This document shows positions 61,547-64,000 of a stretch of 64,000 bases of DNA, one piece after another. The stretch is from Linderina pennispora. Lineage: Eukaryota; Kickxellomycota; Kickxellomycetes; Kickxellales; Kickxellaceae. Under the pieces are notes generated by a model. It was not told the origin of the DNA. It saw only the letters and a list, made by a program, of their open reading frames with translations, and did not search any database. Location: contig NW_024468257.1 in NCBI RefSeq assembly GCF_002104995.1, positions 186,001 through 250,000 of the forward strand. The letters run 5' to 3'. The translations under genes and the position numbers were made by a program. The stretch's first letter is position 1. The number at the start of each line of letters is the position of its first letter.

Positions 61547-63199
61547 TCACTGCATCATCATCACATAGCGGTGCTGCTCGGCGCTGAACACGCGGCTGCC
61601 GCTGGGGCTCCACACGGAATCGCACACGGGCGACCGGTGCACGTCCATCTTGTTCAGCAGCCTGCCGCCCGCAGTCAGATCCCACAGATACAGCCGGCCG
61701 TCCGTAGACCCAGCCAGGGCGAATCGCTCGTCGGGGCTCAGCGACGCGCTGGCGTAGCTGCGGTTCGGGCAGTACCCGGGAGCCGTCAGTGTCATCTCCA
61801 CGTCCAGCGTCGAGCTGTCCACCAGGTGCAGCGAGCCGTCGCGCGAATTGGTCAGGATCCAGCGGCCGTTGCGGCCCACCGACGCCGACATCACCGGCTC
61901 GCTATGGATGTTCGCCTCCTGCAGCTTGGCGCCTGTCAGCGTGTCCCATGTGCGGATGGTGTTGTCCATGTGGGCCGTGACGATGCGCGAGCCCTCGGTG
62001 TTTAGCAGGGAGATGTCGTGGCAGCTGGACACAGTGAACAGCGTCTTCACGCACAGCCCGCGCTGCAGATCCCAGACCTTGACTGTGCGGTCCTGGCTGT
62101 ATGTGAATACACGCGACGAGTCGAGGCTGAATCGCGACTTGACCACACGGCCAATGTGGCCCGACAGCGATTTGTACTGGCGTCCGGTGTCGAGCTGCCA
62201 GATGCGCGCAGTGTTGTCGCTGGACGCAGCCATCAGCAGCGAGCTGTCCGAGTTGAACTCGACGTGGTTGATGCCCTTCAGACAGCCGGCCAGGCGGTAG
62301 ATGCTTTCGCCCGTCTCGGCGTCAAACACCTTGACAATGTTCTCCTGGCCGCCCGACGCCAGCAGCTGCCCAGACCCGGCGATGGCAATTGAGTGCAGCT
62401 CGTTCGACCGGGTGTCGATTTTGCCTACCACGTCTCTGGGCTCCACGGATGCGCCGCGCATGTTGATGTTTGGCAGCGCAAAGAAGTCGTCGTCCTCGAT
62501 GGGCACGTGCACGGTTCCAGGCGACAGTGCGGCGGTTTTGCGGATCAGCTCCAGCTCCTGCGTGACAGCGTTGACCTTGTCGGCCTCGTCGTTCATCTTC
62601 TTGAGCCACCGCTTGACCAGCTCGTCGTTCTCTGCCTGCAGCCGCTCGCACTTGTGCTCAATCTGCGTTATTTCCAGCTGCAGCGCGCTGAGCTCGTCCT
62701 GCAACACCTGGATAGTCCCGTCCTTCTCCTTCAGCGTGGCCCGCAGGTCTTCAGTCTTGTTGGTCGCCCGCCGCAGCTGCTCGCTGCTGTCGTTGAGCTC
62801 CAGCGTCTGCCTACGCATCGTCTCCTCGCTCTCCCGCATCTTGTCGCTCAGATCTAGCAGCCGCTGGGCATTGGTTCCCTGCGTGCGGTACAGCTCCGTG
62901 CGCTCCTCCTTCAGCGACTCGTTTTCGCGCTCGAGGTCGGCAATGCGCTGCTGGGCCAGCGGCATGGCTCGCACACCGCCGCCTCTGTCGACGTTTTCGA
63001 GAAGCCGCTCGTGCTCGTTGTGCATGTCCTTGTTGCGTGCCTCGAGGTCGCGCGTTTTCGCTGCGTAGTCGCCGACCTTCAGCGCCAGGCGATTGTATGA
63101 CTCGATTACTTTGGCTACTGTCGCGACACGAGCCTCGCGCTGCGTCACCTGCTGTACAATGCTGGCCTCCCATGGAGGCAGCTGCAATGTGCCGTGCAT
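61547..63199 (-). CDS. ATG16: autophagy protein ATG16 with WD40 propeller
   Basis: 550 residues from MHGTLQLPPWEASIV; the frame's upstream 42 codons look non-coding. Residues ~1-30 fit the ATG5-binding helix (WEASIVQQVTQREAR), then a long coiled coil (~30-240) for dimerisation. From ~270 to the end there are seven WD40-type repeats (GQENIVKVFD, SDNTARIWQ, QDRTVKVWD, MDNTIRTWD, RDGSLHLVD, TDGRLYLWD and a last one with WSPSGSRVFS). This is the ATG16L1 layout of animals. Yeast and most Dikarya Atg16 have the coiled coil only. It recruits ATG5-ATG12 to the phagophore to lipidate Atg8. Divergent from nothing close; YPT7 follows on the same strand. Confidence 0.9.
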   Translation of the reverse strand: MHGTLQLPPWEASIVQQVTQREARVATVAKVIESYNRLALKVGDYAAKTRDLEARNKDMHNEHERLLENVDRGGGVRAMPLAQQRIADLERENESLKEERTELYRTQGTNAQRLLDLSDKMRESEETMRRQTLELNDSSEQLRRATNKTEDLRATLKEKDGTIQVLQDELSALQLEITQIEHKCERLQAENDELVKRWLKKMNDEADKVNAVTQELELIRKTAALSPGTVHVPIEDDDFFALPNINMRGASVEPRDVVGKIDTRSNELHSIAIAGSGQLLASGGQENIVKVFDAETGESIYRLAGCLKGINHVEFNSDSSLLMAASSDNTARIWQLDTGRQYKSLSGHIGRVVKSRFSLDSSRVFTYSQDRTVKVWDLQRGLCVKTLFTVSSCHDISLLNTEGSRIVTAHMDNTIRTWDTLTGAKLQEANIHSEPVMSASVGRNGRWILTNSRDGSLHLVDSSTLDVEMTLTAPGYCPNRSYASASLSPDERFALAGSTDGRLYLWDLTAGGRLLNKMDVHRSPVCDSVWSPSGSRVFSAEQHRYVMMMQ

Positions 63200-63405
63200 T
63201 ATGAAGAAAGAAAGAAATAAAAAAAAACTGCAAATTGTGAACGCTGAAGCGGAAGGGAGAGAAGAATTTATGCCGAGCCGGAGAGGTCTTCTGCCTTCCC
63301 TCGGCTGCGCGCGGCATTGACGCAATCACGGGACCAGATTAGTGCAGTCAAGGACAAAAAAAGCCTGGGATTGAAGTCGTCGAGCCAAAGGTTCTAGAGT
63401 GGGTT

Positions 63406-63994
63406 TCAGCAGGCGCACGACTGGTCATCCTCAGTGTCGGCGTCGATTCTGATGGGATCCGGGAAGTCGTTGTAGACATCCTCGCTCTCCTGCTCCAGCG
63501 CGTTCAGCACGACAGTCCTAAACGCATCGTCGACGTTGATGGCCTTCTTGGCGCTGGTCTCAAAGTACGGGATGTTGCCCTTGGCCACACACCACTCCAT
63601 GGCCCGCTTCTGCGACACCACCCGCTTGCCCTCGATGTCGACCTTGTTGCCAACCACCACAAACGGGAAGTTTTCCAGGTCGCGCGGGCCCACCTGCAGC
63701 AGGAACTCGTCCCGCCAGTTGTCCAGGTTCTCGAAGCTCCGTGCGTTGGTGACGTCAAAGCACAGCATGCAGCAGTCCGGCGCCGCGGTAGAAGGCAACG
63801 CCCAGGCTCTGGAACCGTTCCTGCCCGGCCGTATCCCAGCACGAAACCACAGCCACGCGGCCGTCGCCCACGTCGATGTCCTTCTTCAGGAAGTCTGCGC
63901 CGATGGTCGCCTTGTACTGGCTGTTGAACCGGCCCTGCACAAACTGGTGCATCAGCGATGTTTTGCCCACGCCGCTGTCGCCCAAGATAATAGC
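63406..63994 (-). CDS. YPT7: Rab7-type GTPase YPT7 (5' part outside window, one-base frameshift)
   Basis: Vacuole/late-endosome Rab GTPase. Motifs in order: GDSGVGKTS (P-loop), [10 protein letters not shown] (switch I), [20 protein letters not shown] (switch II; Rab7 signature), [20 protein letters not shown] (NKxD), [10 protein letters not shown] (SAK) and a C-terminal CAC (CxC prenylation). The minus strand starts after CTGTAG (63,995-64,000), a splice acceptor, so at least one intron and the first codons lie outside. Around 63,775 one extra G in GCCGGAC breaks the frame between FYRGA and DCCMLCFDV. It is most easily read as a sequencing indel, since both halves are otherwise perfect. Confidence 0.9.
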
Positions 63995-64000
63995 CTACAG

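Noticed and set aside
59943..61685. A 580-residue reading of the ERV41 frame
   Set aside because: The upstream 227 codons overlap BOLA3 antisense and lack homology; ERV41 proteins begin at the LDAFPK block, matching the ATG at 61,004.
1..64000. tRNA or rRNA genes
   Set aside because: No cloverleaf-like sequence with A and B boxes and no rRNA-like stretch was noticed on reading both strands; a covariance-model scan could not be run.

Overview
The window is a piece of a fungal nuclear genome. About 34 kb of GC-rich, gene-dense, intron-poor DNA is split by one AT-rich island of about 30 kb (roughly 12.8-42.9 kb) made almost entirely of nested mobile elements. CBP4, MTF2, EMI1-type and BRE1 genes point to fungi. 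A MED25 with a VWA domain and an ATG16 with a full WD40 propeller are unusual in Dikarya, so an early-diverging lineage (Zoopagomycota/Kickxellomycotina-like) is my inference, not a proof.

Left host block (1-12.7 kb): the 5' part of a disordered poly-Ala/poly-Gln protein running off the edge (-), BRE1 (-), a 61-residue membrane protein (+), NAP1 (-), CBP4 (-), a mitochondrial Era GTPase (-), an acidic protein with a jelly-roll-like C-terminus (+), carboxypeptidase Y (-) and a small unknown gene (+). Right host block (43.5-64 kb): PEX1 (+), bL32m (+), mL45/MBA1-like (-), TFB1 (+), an unknown membrane-anchored protein (-), choline-phosphate cytidylyltransferase (+), MTF2-like (+), MED25 (-), EMI1-like (+), ERV41 (-), BOLA3 (-), WD40-type ATG16 (-) and YPT7/Rab7 (-, cut by the window edge). 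These are housekeeping genes for chromatin and transcription, mitochondrial biogenesis, and vacuole, autophagy and peroxisome functions. They are not an operon-like system.

The island is the unusual part. It holds two related families of 396-462 bp modules, here called HP1 (with a variant HP1b) and HP2. Each carries a long perfect or near-perfect hairpin of 44-60 bp arms. Pairs of these modules in direct orientation flank gene sets, as LTRs do, but there is no reverse transcriptase. The gene set is A (about 500-547 aa, unrecognised), C (79-84 aa, unrecognised) and B (409 aa, a DDE transposase resembling the PIF/Harbinger-IS5 group). The clearest unit is E3 (27,987-32,126; 4.14 kb), with near-identical terminal modules, three intact genes and a 3-bp target duplication (AGA). 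E1 (13,642-23,093) and E2 (23,773-33,212) are larger compound units with HP1 ends. E1b lies nested in E1, E3 is nested in E2, and a further unit (E4) was split by an inversion between HP1 copies. Solo modules with their own 3-bp duplications are scattered through the island.

All nine duplications that can be read are three bases long with A/T at both outer positions. Gene A takes its ATG from the last bases of the terminal module. The hairpin loops occur in both orientations relative to their flanks. Tc1/mariner remains and an inverted duplication frame the island. Its DNA composition differs plainly from the host genes on both sides.
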